Source: Streptomyces cynarae
Lineage (GTDB): Bacteria; Actinomycetota; Actinomycetes; Streptomycetales; Streptomycetaceae
DNA length: 64,000 bases
NCBI RefSeq assembly: GCF_025642135.1
Contig: NZ_CP106793.1
Location: forward strand, 7,532,001-7,596,000
Reading direction: 5' to 3'
Part shown: positions 32,188-42,699 of the stretch, one piece after another
Position numbering within the stretch: position 1 is the stretch's first letter
Layout of the letters: the number at the start of each line of letters is the position of its first letter
Program-made: the position numbers and the translations under genes
The notes under the pieces: model-generated
Told to the model about the DNA's origin: nothing
What the model saw: the letters and a program-made list of their open reading frames with translations, nothing else
Databases searched by the model: none

Positions 32188-32476
32188 CGCCTTGCTCCCT
32201 TGTGACGGCTGGACGGACTTCGGGCGGATGAGGCCAGGCACTTGAAGAGACGATGGAATCGGCCAATCCGTGCACATGAAATGCGAGTGACCTCTGTCAC
32301 CGAGTCCATGCCACCGGACGGCGCACGGTGAGGGCGATCACTCCGGTGTCCCGCGGTCTCCGGGACACCGGAGAGGACACCGCGTACGCGCGTTCGGTTC
32401 CCGGGCGGGTGGTGGCGGTGAACCGCGGCGAAAGGGGTACTCGGGGAGCACCGCATTCGGAGAGGAAGTGACGGTC

Positions 32477-32800
32477 ATGCCACGCGGCTCGAGCCCCAAG
32501 CGGGAACGACAGTACGAGCACATCAAGGAGAGCGCGCGCGACCGCGGGGAGGGCGAGGGACGCGCCAAGGAGATCGCGGCGCGGACCGTGAACAAGGAGC
32601 GCGCCCGTTCCGGTGAGTCCAAGACCGCGAGCCGCACGTCCACCCAGGACAAGTCGTCCGCCAAGCGCGGCGGACAGCGCTCGGGCAAGGGCTCCCAGGG
32701 GCAGACGTACGACCAACTGTACGAGGAGGCCAAGCGGCGCAACATCCGCGGCCGCTCGGACATGAACAAGAGCGAGCTTCAGCGCGCGCTGGGCAAGTGA
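32477..32800 (+). CDS. small basic Rho-N-domain protein (plasmid-stabilisation type)
   Basis: A 107-residue, very basic and polar protein. The C-terminal ~30 residues (YDQLYEEAKRRNIRGRSDM, then SELQRAL) form a Rho N-terminal-like helical domain; the first 70 are disordered, rich in Arg, Lys, Gly and Ser. Similar proteins are annotated as plasmid stabilisation proteins. Nucleic-acid binding is likely. I choose ATG at 32477; GTG at 32468 has no room for its ribosome site. Confidence 0.75.
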   Translation: MPRGSSPKRERQYEHIKESARDRGEGEGRAKEIAARTVNKERARSGESKTASRTSTQDKSSAKRGGQRSGKGSQGQTYDQLYEEAKRRNIRGRSDMNKSELQRALGK

Positions 32801-32834
32801 CGGCGGTCCGGGGGGTCGTACGCTCGTCACCACC

Positions 32835-33534
32835 ATGACCGTCGTACGCACCCCCGCGGGCTGGCCCGCGACCGAAGAAGAGGCCCGTGCCGTGCAGGAC
32901 GAGCTGCGCGGCCGGGTGATCCTCGACGAACCGGGGCCGCCGCCCGGGACCGGCCCCGTGACGGGGGTCGACGTCGCCTACGACGACGAGCGCGGCGTGG
33001 TCGCGGCGGCGGCCGTCGTCCTGGACGCGGCCACGCTCACCCCTCTCGCCGAGGCCACGGCCGTCGGTGAGGTCTCCTTCCCGTACGTTCCCGGTCTGCT
33101 CGCCTTCCGGGAGATCCCCACCGTCCTGGCCGCGTTGGAGGCCCTGGACCGCGATCCCGGGATGGTCGTCTGCGACGGCTACGGCCTCGCCCACCCGCGC
33201 CGGTTCGGTCTGGCGAGCCACCTCGGCGTCCTCACCGGACTGCCCACGATCGGCGTCGCCAAGAACCCGTTCACCTTCGCCTACGCGGAGCCGGGGACCG
33301 AGCGCGGCAGCAGCAGCCCGCTCCTCGCGGGCAGCGAGGAGGTCGGCAGCGCCCTGCGCACCCAGGCGGGCGTCAAGCCGGTGTTCGTCTCCGTGGGGCA
33401 CCGGGGTCGGCCTCGACACCGCCTGCGCGCACACCCTCGCGCTCGCCCCGGTGTACCGCATCCCCGAGTCCACCCGGCGCGCCGACAGCCTGTGCAGGCG
33501 CGCCCTCAAGGAGGCCGTCGGGTCCGCGGCCTGA
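32835..33534 (+). pseudogene. nfi: endonuclease V, broken by a one-base insertion
   Basis: Codes for endonuclease V, which cuts DNA beside deoxyinosine. GVDVAYDDE (catalytic Asp ~43), FPYVPGLLAFREIP, VCDGYGLAHPRRFG and GVAKNPF are intact. After VFVSVGHR the frame changes: the expected GLDTACAHTLALAPVYRIPE appears in the next reading frame and ends at 33534. The G run at 33403-33406 has one base too many. Unshifted translation runs to 33551 with an unrelated Arg/Pro-rich tail and loses the last conserved Asp. Either a true inactivation or a sequencing error in the homopolymer. ATG at 32835. Confidence 0.85.
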
Positions 33535-33596
33535 GTACTGCGCCTGAGTAGGTGAACGGATGTGGCCGCACCGCCGTGATCGGCAAGGTGGGACAC

Positions 33597-33743
33597 ATGA
33601 CGACACACCGTGCGCCGAAGACCGTGAGCCACCCCGCCCAGCCCGTCGAGCGTGCCGTGACGGCCGCTCTGCTGCTCACCGCTCTCGCGGGGCTCGCCTG
33701 GATCGTCGGGATGGTCGTCACGGTCCTGGAGTGGGGGTCCTGA
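33597..33743 (+). CDS. small single-span membrane protein
   Basis: A 48-residue protein with one transmembrane helix (VTAALLLTALAGLAWIVGMVV) and a short charged end. The ATG has AGGTGGG before it. It resembles small conserved membrane proteins of Streptomyces; no function is known. An upstream alternative start at 33552 has a poorer site. Confidence 0.6.
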   Translation: MTTHRAPKTVSHPAQPVERAVTAALLLTALAGLAWIVGMVVTVLEWGS

Positions 33744-33839
33744 CGCCGGCCGACGATTGCCCCCCGTGCCGTTGTCGGTGGCCGCGACTACGGTGAGGCG
33801 AGAATGTGCGTACGGAGAGTATGCGGTCGAGGCCCACGC

Positions 33840-33868
33840 TTGACTAAGCGCTTGCTCGATCGGATAGT
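33840..33868 (+). promoter_or_regulatory. promoter of the beta-oxidation operon
   Basis: TTGACT (33840-33845) and GATAGT (33863-33868) are 17 nt apart. Transcription would begin near 33875, inside or beside the operator at 33879-33888. An AAGCGCTT palindrome (33846-33853) overlaps the spacer. Confidence 0.6.
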
Positions 33869-33878
33869 GCCCGTACTG

Positions 33879-33888
33879 GAACACGTTC
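33879..33888. promoter_or_regulatory. KstR-like operator of the beta-oxidation operon
   Basis: GAACACGTTC is a perfect palindrome matching the KstR-type consensus TnnAACnnGTTnnA in its core; the outer bases agree at the T but not the terminal A. It lies about 10 bp after the -10 box, so a bound repressor would block transcription. Confidence 0.6.
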
Positions 33889-33936
33889 TCGACAACGCCG
33901 ATCTCGGATCGGGTGTCTCACGGAGCTGGGGGCCGG

Positions 33937-35130
33937 ATGGCAGTGGCAAGGACGCCGGGGCTGGGCCCCCTCGCCGGCGTGCGCGTCGTCGAGCTGGCCG
34001 GTATCGGGCCCGGCCCGTTCGCCGGCATGCTCCTCGCCGATCTCGGCGCCGACGTCGTCCGCGTGGACCGGCCGAACGGCTCCGGACTCGCCGTCGACCC
34101 GGAGTACGACGTCACCAACCGCAACAAACGCTCGGTGATCGTCGACCTGAAGACCGAGGAGGGCCCGGCCCGCGTCCTGGACCTGGCCGAGCGCGCCGAC
34201 ATCCTCATCGAGGGCTACCGCCCGGGCGTCGCGGAGCGCCTCGGCGTCGGCCCCGAGACCTGCCACGCCCGCAACCCCCGGCTCGTCTACGGCCGGATGA
34301 CCGGCTGGGGCCAGGAGGGCCCGCTCGCCCCGCGCGCCGGACACGACATCGCCTACATCGCGCTCACCGGCACGCTCGGCATGATCGGCGCCCCGGACGC
34401 GCCGCCCGCGGTCCCCGCGAACCTCGTCGGCGACTACGCGGGAGGCGCGCTCTACCTCGTGGTCGGCGTTCTCGCCGCCCTCCACCACGCCCGCGCGACC
34501 GGAACCGGCCAGGTGGTGGACGCGGCCATCGTCGACGGTGCCGCCCACCTGGCCTCGATGATCCACGGCATGCTCGCCGCCGGGGGCTGGCAGGACCGGC
34601 GCGGCGCCAACCTGCTCGACGGAGGCTGCCCGTTCTACGGCACCTACGAGACGGCCGACGGCCGTTACATGGCGGTGGGTGCCCTTGAACAGCAGTTCTA
34701 CGGGGAGTTCGTGGAGTTGCTGGGGATCGCGGACCGGGCCCCGGCCCGCAAGGACGTCGCCCGTTGGGATGAACTCCGGGAGCTGGTCGCGGCCCGTTTC
34801 AAGACCCGCACGCGCGACGAGTGGACCGCCGTCTTCGAAGGCTCCGACGCGTGCGTGGCGCCCGTCCTGTCACTCCGGGAGGCGCCGGCACACCCCCACC
34901 TCGCCGCCCGCGGCACCTTCACCGACCACGGCGGCATCACCCAGCCGGCGCCCGCGCCCCGCTTCTCGGTCACCCATACGGCGGTGCACGGCGGGCCCGC
35001 GCAGCCCGGCGCCGACACCGAGGACGTCGCCCGCGACTGGGACGTGCCGCGACTCCTCGGGGCGGCGACCGACGAAGCTTTCGACCCTCCCGAGCCGCGC
35101 CTGCCCGGCCGACCCTCCTCGAAAGGCTGA
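33937..35130 (+). CDS. CaiB/BaiF-family CoA transferase, AMACR-like
   Basis: A 397-residue type III CoA-transferase family member nearest to alpha-methylacyl-CoA racemase. RVVELAGIGPGPFAGMLLAD at the N-terminus, AGHDIAYIALTGTLG (possible catalytic His) and GDYAGGALYL (the Asp/Glu pair region) are visible. Racemases of this type convert (2R)- to (2S)-methylacyl-CoA so that branched chains, including sterol side chains, enter beta-oxidation. The gene leads an operon with a thiolase and FadB under a KstR-like site. ATG at 33937; GTG at 33913 lacks a site. Confidence 0.85.
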   Translation: MAVARTPGLGPLAGVRVVELAGIGPGPFAGMLLADLGADVVRVDRPNGSGLAVDPEYDVTNRNKRSVIVDLKTEEGPARVLDLAERADILIEGYRPGVAERLGVGPETCHARNPRLVYGRMTGWGQEGPLAPRAGHDIAYIALTGTLGMIGAPDAPPAVPANLVGDYAGGALYLVVGVLAALHHARATGTGQVVDAAIVDGAAHLASMIHGMLAAGGWQDRRGANLLDGGCPFYGTYETADGRYMAVGALEQQFYGEFVELLGIADRAPARKDVARWDELRELVAARFKTRTRDEWTAVFEGSDACVAPVLSLREAPAHPHLAARGTFTDHGGITQPAPAPRFSVTHTAVHGGPAQPGADTEDVARDWDVPRLLGAATDEAFDPPEPRLPGRPSSKG

Positions 35131-35133
35131 CAG

Positions 35134-36348
<1,215 letters not shown>

Positions 36349-36397
36349 CCTTCCCCAACGGATCGAACGGTTCGAACGGACCTTACGGAGCACCCCG

Positions 36398-38578
36398 ATG
36401 AGCACAGAGTCCACCACCATCCGCTGGGAGCAGGACGACACCGGCGTCGTCACCCTCGTCCTCGACGACCCGAACCAGTCCGCGAACACCATGAACCAGG
36501 CGTTCAAGGAGTCGATCGCGGCGATCGCCGAGCGGGCCGAGGCCGAGAAGGACTCCATCCGCGGCATCGTCTACACCTCCGCGAAGAAGACCTTCTTCGC
36601 GGGCGGCGACCTCAAGGACATGATCAAGGCCGGCCCCGAGGACGCCCAGCAGGCGTTCCAGACCGGTGTGGCGATCAAGAACTCCCTGCGCCGTATCGAG
36701 ACCCTCGGCAAGCCGGTCGTCGCCGCCCTCAACGGCGCGGCCCTCGGCGGCGGCTACGAGATCGCCCTCGCCTCCCACCACCGCATCGCCCTCGACGCCC
36801 CCGGCTCCAAGATCGGCCTTCCCGAGGTCACCCTGGGTCTGCTCCCGGCGGGCGGCGGCGTCACCCGCACCGTGCGCCTGATGGGCATCGCCGACGCCCT
36901 GCTGAAGGTGCTGCTCCAGGGCACCCAGTACTCGCCCCGGCGCGCGCTGGAGAACGGTCTCGTGCACGAGGTCGCCGCCACCCCCGAGGAGATGATGGCC
37001 AAGGCCCGCGCCTTCATCGACGCCAACCCCGAGTCCCACCAGCCCTGGGACCGGCCCGGCTACAAGATCCCGGGCGGTACGCCGTCCAACCCGAAGTTCG
37101 CCGCCAACCTGCCCGCCTTCCCGGCCAACCTGAGGAAGCAGCTGAACGGCGCCCCCTACCCGGCCCCGCGCAACATCCTCGCGGCGGCCGTCGAGGGCTC
37201 CCAGGTCGACTTCGAGACCGCCCTGACCATCGAGGCGCGCTACTTCACCGAGCTGGTCACCGGGCAGACCGCGAAGAACATGATCCAGGCGTTCTTCTTC
37301 GACCTCCAGGCCGTCAACTCGGGCGCCAACCGCCCGGGGGGCATCGAACCGCGCCAGGTCCGCAAGGTGGCCGTCCTCGGCGCCGGCATGATGGGCGCGG
37401 GCATCGCCTACGCGTGTGCCCGCGCGGGCATCCAGGTCGTCCTGAAGGACGTCTCCCTCGAGGCGGCCGTCAAGGGCAGGGGCTACTCCGAGAAGCTGTG
37501 CGCCAAGGCGGTCTCCAAGGGGCGTACGACCCAGGAGAAGGCCGACGCGCTGCTCGCCCGCATCACCCCCACCGCCGAGGCCGCCGACCTCGCGGGCTGC
37601 GACGCCGTCATCGAGGCCGTGTTCGAGGATCCGGCGCTCAAGCACAAGGTGTTCCAGGAGATCGAGAACGTCGTCGAGCCCGACGCGCTGCTGTGCTCCA
37701 ACACCTCCACCCTGCCGATCACCGCGCTCGCGGAGGGTGTGGAGCGGCAGTCCGACTTCGTCGGGCTGCACTTCTTCTCGCCGGTCGACAAGATGCCGCT
37801 CGTCGAGATCATCAAGGGGGAGCGGACCGGTGAGGAGGCGCTGGCGCGCGCCTTCGACCTGGTGCGGCAGATCAACAAGACGCCGATCGTGGTCAACGAC
37901 TCGCGGGGCTTCTTCACCTCCCGGGTCATCGGCCACTTCATCAACGAGGGTGTCGCGATGGTCGGCGAGGGCATCGAGCCCGCGTCCGTCGAGCAGGCGG
38001 CGGCCCAGGCGGGCTACCCGGCGAAGGTGCTGTCCCTGATGGACGAGCTGACGCTCACCCTGCCCCGGAAGATCCGCAACGAGACCAAGCGGGCCGTGGT
38101 GGAGGCGGGCGGCACCTGGACACCGCACCCGGCAGAGGCCGTCATCGACCGCATGATCGACGAGTTCGGCCGCACCGGGCGCAGCGGCGGCGCCGGGTTC
38201 TACGAGTACGGCGAGGACGGCAGGCGCGGCCGGCTGTGGCCGGGCCTGCGGGAGCACTTCACCGAGCCCGGGTACCGGATCCCGTTCCGGGACATGCAGG
38301 AGCGCATGCTGTTCTCGGAGGCGCTGGACACCGTCCGGCTCCTCGAGGAGGGCGTACTGACCTCCGTCGCCGACGCCAACATCGGATCGATCTTCGGGAT
38401 CGGCTTCCCCGGCTGGACCGGCGGCGTCCTGCAGTACATCAACGGCTACGAGGGAGGCCTGCCCGGCTTCGTGGCCCGGGCCCGGGAGCTGGCCGAGCGG
38501 TACGGCGAGCGGTTCACGCCGCCCGCGCTGCTGGTGGAGAAGGCGGAGAAGGGGGAGCGGTTCACCGACGCTCACTGA
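36398..38578 (+). CDS. fadB: fatty-acid oxidation complex alpha subunit
   Basis: A 726-residue multifunctional enzyme. The N-terminal ~190 residues are an enoyl-CoA hydratase/isomerase ([14 protein letters not shown], then [10 protein letters not shown]). Residues ~324-336 ([13 protein letters not shown]) start the 3-hydroxyacyl-CoA dehydrogenase NAD fold, with [16 protein letters not shown] carrying the catalytic His-Phe region; the C-terminal helical domains follow. It hydrates and oxidises acyl-CoA intermediates and hands them to the thiolase. ATG, 49 bp after fadA. A terminator hairpin lies 29 bp after the stop. Confidence 0.93.
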   Translation: MSTESTTIRWEQDDTGVVTLVLDDPNQSANTMNQAFKESIAAIAERAEAEKDSIRGIVYTSAKKTFFAGGDLKDMIKAGPEDAQQAFQTGVAIKNSLRRIETLGKPVVAALNGAALGGGYEIALASHHRIALDAPGSKIGLPEVTLGLLPAGGGVTRTVRLMGIADALLKVLLQGTQYSPRRALENGLVHEVAATPEEMMAKARAFIDANPESHQPWDRPGYKIPGGTPSNPKFAANLPAFPANLRKQLNGAPYPAPRNILAAAVEGSQVDFETALTIEARYFTELVTGQTAKNMIQAFFFDLQAVNSGANRPGGIEPRQVRKVAVLGAGMMGAGIAYACARAGIQVVLKDVSLEAAVKGRGYSEKLCAKAVSKGRTTQEKADALLARITPTAEAADLAGCDAVIEAVFEDPALKHKVFQEIENVVEPDALLCSNTSTLPITALAEGVERQSDFVGLHFFSPVDKMPLVEIIKGERTGEEALARAFDLVRQINKTPIVVNDSRGFFTSRVIGHFINEGVAMVGEGIEPASVEQAAAQAGYPAKVLSLMDELTLTLPRKIRNETKRAVVEAGGTWTPHPAEAVIDRMIDEFGRTGRSGGAGFYEYGEDGRRGRLWPGLREHFTEPGYRIPFRDMQERMLFSEALDTVRLLEEGVLTSVADANIGSIFGIGFPGWTGGVLQYINGYEGGLPGFVARARELAERYGERFTPPALLVEKAEKGERFTDAH

Positions 38579-38606
38579 GACGGTGGACGACGCCCGCTGA
38601 GACGGC

Positions 38607-38645
38607 CGGGGGACCCGGGACCAGGAGTCCCGCACGGGTCCCCCG
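38607..38645. terminator. terminator hairpin after fadB
   Basis: An 11-bp perfect stem (38607-38617 with 38635-38645, 17-nt loop) lies 29 bp after the fadB stop. It should end the beta-oxidation operon before the permease gene. Confidence 0.75.
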
Positions 38646-38849
38646 CCGTGCCTTTATGACCACTCTGGGACGCCCATGTGGGGAACATGTGAGAAGTCCC
38701 GCTCTGTGACCTGCGCCATCGCATGGAAATCGGCCTCTGCGAGAAGGTGAGCCCTTGGTCTGTGCCGCGTCAAGGGTGGCCGGACCGAGCCCCATCCGGA
38801 AACCCGCGCACCACCCCAGCGCCGGGCGTACCAGAGAGTAGATCCACTC

Positions 38850-40316
38850 GTGAGCAAGGACGCCGTGAACACGGCCGCGGTTGCATCCCACACCGATGCG
38901 ACCCGGGCGCCCGCGGACGCGGGCGACGCCGGTTACAGCAAGGACCTCAAGGCCCGCCACATCAACATGATCGCGATCGGCGGGGCGATCGGCACCGGAC
39001 TCTTCCTCGGTGCCGGAGGACGGCTGCACAACGCGGGTCCTGCCCTCGCGCTGGCGTACCTGGTCTGCGGCGTCTTCGCCTTCTTCGTCGTGCGCGCCCT
39101 CGGCGAGCTGGTCCTGTACCGGCCGTCGTCCGGGTCGTTCGTCTCGTACGCGCGCGAGTTCCTCGGCGAGAAGGGCGCCTACGTCGCCGGCTGGATGTAC
39201 TTCCTGAACTGGTCGACGACCGGCATCGCCGACATCACCGCCATCGCGCTCTACACCCACTACTGGAGCTTCTTCACCTCCATCCCGCAGTGGGTGCTCG
39301 CCCTGATCGCCCTCGCGGTCGTGCTGGCGGTGAACCTGATCTCGGTGAAGATCTTCGGCGAGATGGAGTTCTGGTTCGCGATCATCAAGGTCGCCACCCT
39401 GGTGGCCTTCATGTTCGTCGGCATCTTCCTGCTGGCCACGCGGCACGAGGTGGACGGCCGCACGCCCGGTCTCGGCGTGATCAGCGACCACGGCGGGATC
39501 TTCCCGCACGGGCTCATGCCCGTCGTCCTGGTGATGCAGGGCGTGATCTTCGCCTACGCGGCCCTGGAGTTGGTGGGCGTCGCCGCGGGCGAGACCGCGG
39601 AGCCCGAGAAGGTCGTGCCGCGCGCCGTGAACTCGATCATGTGGCGTGTGGGTCTGTTCTACGTCGGCTCGGTGGTCCTGCTCGCACTGCTGCTGCCGGG
39701 CTCGGTCTACTCCGGGGACGAGAGCCCCTTCGTCACCGTGCTGTCGAAGATCGGTGTCCAGGGCGCGGGCGACGTGATGAACCTGGTCGTCCTCACCGCC
39801 GCGATGTCCTCGCTGAACTCCGGCCTGTACTCCACCGGCCGCATCCTGCGCTCCATGGCGATGGCGGGCTCGGCGCCCAAGTTCACGGCGCGGATGAACC
39901 GCAGCCAGGTGCCCTACGGCGGCATCCTGCTGACCTGCGCGGTCTGCGTGATCGGCGTGGGCCTGAACTACTTCGTGCCGAGCCAGGCCTTCGAGATCGT
40001 GCTGAACGTGGCCTCCCTCGGGATCGTCAGCACCTGGGTGATCATCATGATCTGCCACCTGGTCTTCGTCCGCCGTGCCCGGGCGGGCCACCTCACCCGA
40101 CCGTCCTTCCGGCTGCCCGGCAGCCCGGTCACGGAGATCGCGACGATCGCCTTCCTGCTGGTCTGCCTCGGCCTGATGTGGAACGACCCCGACGTCGGCC
40201 GCAAGACCCTGCTGCTCATCCCCGTGATCGCGGCCCTGCTCGTCGGCGGCTGGTTCGCGCTGCGCCGCCGCATCGAACAGGCCACGAACCAGGAACTGAC
40301 CGACCTCACGAAGTAG
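38850..40316 (+). CDS. amino-acid permease (APC family, AnsP-like)
   Basis: A 488-residue polytopic membrane protein with about 12 transmembrane helices. IGGAIGTGLFLGAGGRLHNAGP at ~45-66 is the APC family signature, so a secondary amino-acid/H+ symporter is likely. Overall similarity to L-asparagine permease AnsP is inferred, but the substrate is not fixed. Start GTG at 38850; a ~270-bp region before it is probably leader and promoter. A long acidic/polar N-terminus of ~35 residues is present. Confidence 0.87.
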   Translation: MSKDAVNTAAVASHTDATRAPADAGDAGYSKDLKARHINMIAIGGAIGTGLFLGAGGRLHNAGPALALAYLVCGVFAFFVVRALGELVLYRPSSGSFVSYAREFLGEKGAYVAGWMYFLNWSTTGIADITAIALYTHYWSFFTSIPQWVLALIALAVVLAVNLISVKIFGEMEFWFAIIKVATLVAFMFVGIFLLATRHEVDGRTPGLGVISDHGGIFPHGLMPVVLVMQGVIFAYAALELVGVAAGETAEPEKVVPRAVNSIMWRVGLFYVGSVVLLALLLPGSVYSGDESPFVTVLSKIGVQGAGDVMNLVVLTAAMSSLNSGLYSTGRILRSMAMAGSAPKFTARMNRSQVPYGGILLTCAVCVIGVGLNYFVPSQAFEIVLNVASLGIVSTWVIIMICHLVFVRRARAGHLTRPSFRLPGSPVTEIATIAFLLVCLGLMWNDPDVGRKTLLLIPVIAALLVGGWFALRRRIEQATNQELTDLTK

Positions 40317-40359
40317 CAGCTCAGGGGCCGCTGTCAGTGGCAGCTCCTACGGTGGCGTC

Positions 40360-40848
40360 ATGCCGGAGATCGCATACATCCGGGGTGATGCCACCGTGCC
40401 TTCGGGCGAGGGCCCCAAGGTGATCGCCCATGTCTGCAATGACATCGGGGGCTGGGGGAAGGGGTTCGTCCGAGCGCTGTCGCACCGCTGGCCCGAGCCT
40501 GAGGCGGCGTACCGCGCCTGGCACCGGGACCGCGCGGCGAACGACTTCGGGCTGGGGGCTGTTCAGTACGTCCGCGTTGAGCCCTCCTTGTGGGTGGCCA
40601 ACATGGTCGGGCAGCGGGGGATACGCAGGCGCGGGAGCAGCGGCACGGAGGTGCCGGTGAGGTATGAGGCGATCGACGCGGCACTCGCCGCGCTGGGCGA
40701 GAAGACCCTCGAACTCGGCGCCTCCGTGCACATGCCGCGCATCGGCTGCGGGCTGGCGGGCGGTACGTGGTCCCAGGTGGAGCCGCTGATTGAGCAACGG
40801 CTAGTACGGCGGGAGATACAGGTGACCGTGTACGACCACGGTGACTGA
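40360..40848 (+). CDS. macro-domain ADP-ribose-binding protein
   Basis: A 162-residue macro domain, close to the OARD1/TARG1 type in the segment VIAHVCNDIGGWGKGFVRAL (residues ~21-40). The conserved GCGLAGGTW near 125-133 is another ligand loop. Members bind ADP-ribose and remove it from protein, or hydrolyse related ester bonds. No ADP-ribosyltransferase gene is adjacent, so I see no DarT/DarG toxin-antitoxin pair here. ATG at 40360. Confidence 0.85.
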   Translation: MPEIAYIRGDATVPSGEGPKVIAHVCNDIGGWGKGFVRALSHRWPEPEAAYRAWHRDRAANDFGLGAVQYVRVEPSLWVANMVGQRGIRRRGSSGTEVPVRYEAIDAALAALGEKTLELGASVHMPRIGCGLAGGTWSQVEPLIEQRLVRREIQVTVYDHGD

Positions 40849-40985
40849 GCAGCGGACACGTGGAGGATCACCGCCGTCGGCCTGTGGCGAAGCCCAGCCG
40901 GTAGCGCCCCGGGCACTGCTTGCCGAGGCCGACTACGCGGGTACGTCCCGGAGCCGGCCTCGGGCCGCGCGTGGAGTGGCGCCGA

Positions 40986-42479
40986 TCAGCCGGAGTGAGC
41001 GGTGTTCGTCGCCTCGATCTTCTTCCAGGACCTCGGCTGCGTCACGGCAGCCGAAGCCGGTGCGACGGACGCGGCGCGTGCCGCCGGTGCCGCCGGCTTC
41101 GAGGGCTGGAACAGCCAGGTGTCGAAAAGAGCCCCCAGCGGCTTCCCGGACACCTTCTCCGCGTACGCCTGGAAGTCGGCGACCGAGGCGTTGCCGTACG
41201 CGTGCTCCTTCGGCCAGCCCTTCAGGACGGCGAAGAATGCGTCGTCCCCGATCTCGTTCCGCAGCGCCTGGACGGCCAGCGCACCCCGGTCGTAGACCGC
41301 GATGTCGAACTGGCTGTCCGGCCCCGGGTCACCCGGCTTCACCGTCCAGAAGGCGTCGTCGGCCGGGTGCGCGGCGTACACGTAGTCCGCCAGCTCCTGC
41401 GTCGTGCCCTCGCCCTCGTGCTCCGACCAGAGCCACTGCGCGTACCGCGCGAAGCCCTCGTTGATCCAGATGTCCTTCCAGCCCTTCAGCGACACGTCGT
41501 CGCCGTACCACTGGTGCGCCAGCTCGTGCACCACGACGGACGTGTTGGAGCCGTTCGCGAACTGCTTGGGGCTGTAGTACACCCGGGTCTGCGTCTCCAG
41601 TGCGTACCCGGTGGTCGTGTTCGGCACATAGCCGCCCGCCGAGCTGAACGGATACGGCCCGAAGTAGCCGCTGAGCCAGTCGACGATCTCCCCGGTCCGC
41701 TCCACGCTCGCCCGCGCGGCCCCGTCGTTGTCGCCCAGGTCCTTGCTGTAGGCGTTGACGACCGGGACCCCGCCGTCCGAGGCGCTCGTCGTGATGTCGA
41801 ACCTGCCGATCGCGAGGGTGGCGAGATAGGTCGCCTGAGGCTTGTTCTCCCGCCAGTTGTAGCGGGTCCAGCCCAGCTTGGAACTCGTCGACTGCAGCGT
41901 GCCGTTGGATATCGCCTGCGTGCCGTCCGGCACCGCCACCGACACGTCGTACGTCGCCTTGTCGCTCGGGTGGTCGTTGCTCGGGAACCACCACCACGCC
42001 GACTCGGGCTCGTCCGCGGCGACCGCGCCGTCCGGGGTCCGGTGCCAGGTGGTGAAGCCGTAGGCGCTCTTGGTGGACGGCACGCCGCTGTAGCGGACCA
42101 CGACGGTGATCGGCGTGCCCTTCGCCAGCGGGTTCGCGGGTGTGACCACCAGCTCGTGCTGGCCCGAGGCGGTGAAGGACGCCTTCGCCCCGTTCACCCG
42201 CACCTCGCTCACATCCAGCAGGAAGTCCAGGTCGAACCGCGACAGGTCCTGTGTCGTCCGCGCCAGGATCGTCGCCGTGCCCTGCAGCTCGTCCGTCTTC
42301 GGCTGGTACGTCAGCCGCAGGTCGTAGTGGGAGACGTCGTATCCGCCGTTGCCGTAGTACGGGTAGTAGGGATCGCCGATACCCGGGGCACCGGGCTGGT
42401 AGGTGGCCGCCGATGCCGGGATCGCCAGCAACAGGGAAGCCGCCGCGAGTGCGCCCGGGGCGATGAGTCTGCGGTGCAC
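40986..42479 (-). CDS. secreted M1-family zinc aminopeptidase
   Basis: A 497-residue M1 metallopeptidase. Signal peptide ~1-24 (APGALAAASLLLAIPASA), zinc motif HELAH at 318-322 with the third ligand Glu341 (INEGFARY); GYALETQTRVYYS is the region equivalent to GAMEN. The C-terminal ~100 residues are shorter than in full-length PepN, so the family is the single-module secreted M1 of actinomycetes. It likely trims peptides outside the cell. GTG at 42479 follows GGAG; the longer frame starting at 42503 is unlikely. Confidence 0.88.
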   Translation of the reverse strand: MHRRLIAPGALAAASLLLAIPASAATYQPGAPGIGDPYYPYYGNGGYDVSHYDLRLTYQPKTDELQGTATILARTTQDLSRFDLDFLLDVSEVRVNGAKASFTASGQHELVVTPANPLAKGTPITVVVRYSGVPSTKSAYGFTTWHRTPDGAVAADEPESAWWWFPSNDHPSDKATYDVSVAVPDGTQAISNGTLQSTSSKLGWTRYNWRENKPQATYLATLAIGRFDITTSASDGGVPVVNAYSKDLGDNDGAARASVERTGEIVDWLSGYFGPYPFSSAGGYVPNTTTGYALETQTRVYYSPKQFANGSNTSVVVHELAHQWYGDDVSLKGWKDIWINEGFARYAQWLWSEHEGEGTTQELADYVYAAHPADDAFWTVKPGDPGPDSQFDIAVYDRGALAVQALRNEIGDDAFFAVLKGWPKEHAYGNASVADFQAYAEKVSGKPLGALFDTWLFQPSKPAAPAARAASVAPASAAVTQPRSWKKIEATNTAHSG

Positions 42480-42699
42480 GAGAACTCCAAGTCGTAGGGG
42501 CACGAGGTCTGTTGTGTCCGGAGCCTATTCAGACCCGGCGTTGCCCGGCATGTCCATGGCACCCTCTGTCACACGATCGCCATCCGGCCGACATGAGCCA
42601 CCCGTCCATCCGGCCCCACCGGCCACGCCGGAACCCGAACCGGACAGTCCCTCAGATGCCCTCTTCTGCACAGGAGTTGATCCCGGTACCGTCCCGCGC

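Noticed and set aside
33403..33551. Programmed frameshift in the endonuclease V gene
   Set aside because: No slippery heptamer with downstream structure is evident; a plain one-base indel or read error is simpler.
40360..40848. DarT-DarG type toxin-antitoxin system
   Set aside because: No ADP-ribosyltransferase gene is next to the macro-domain gene.
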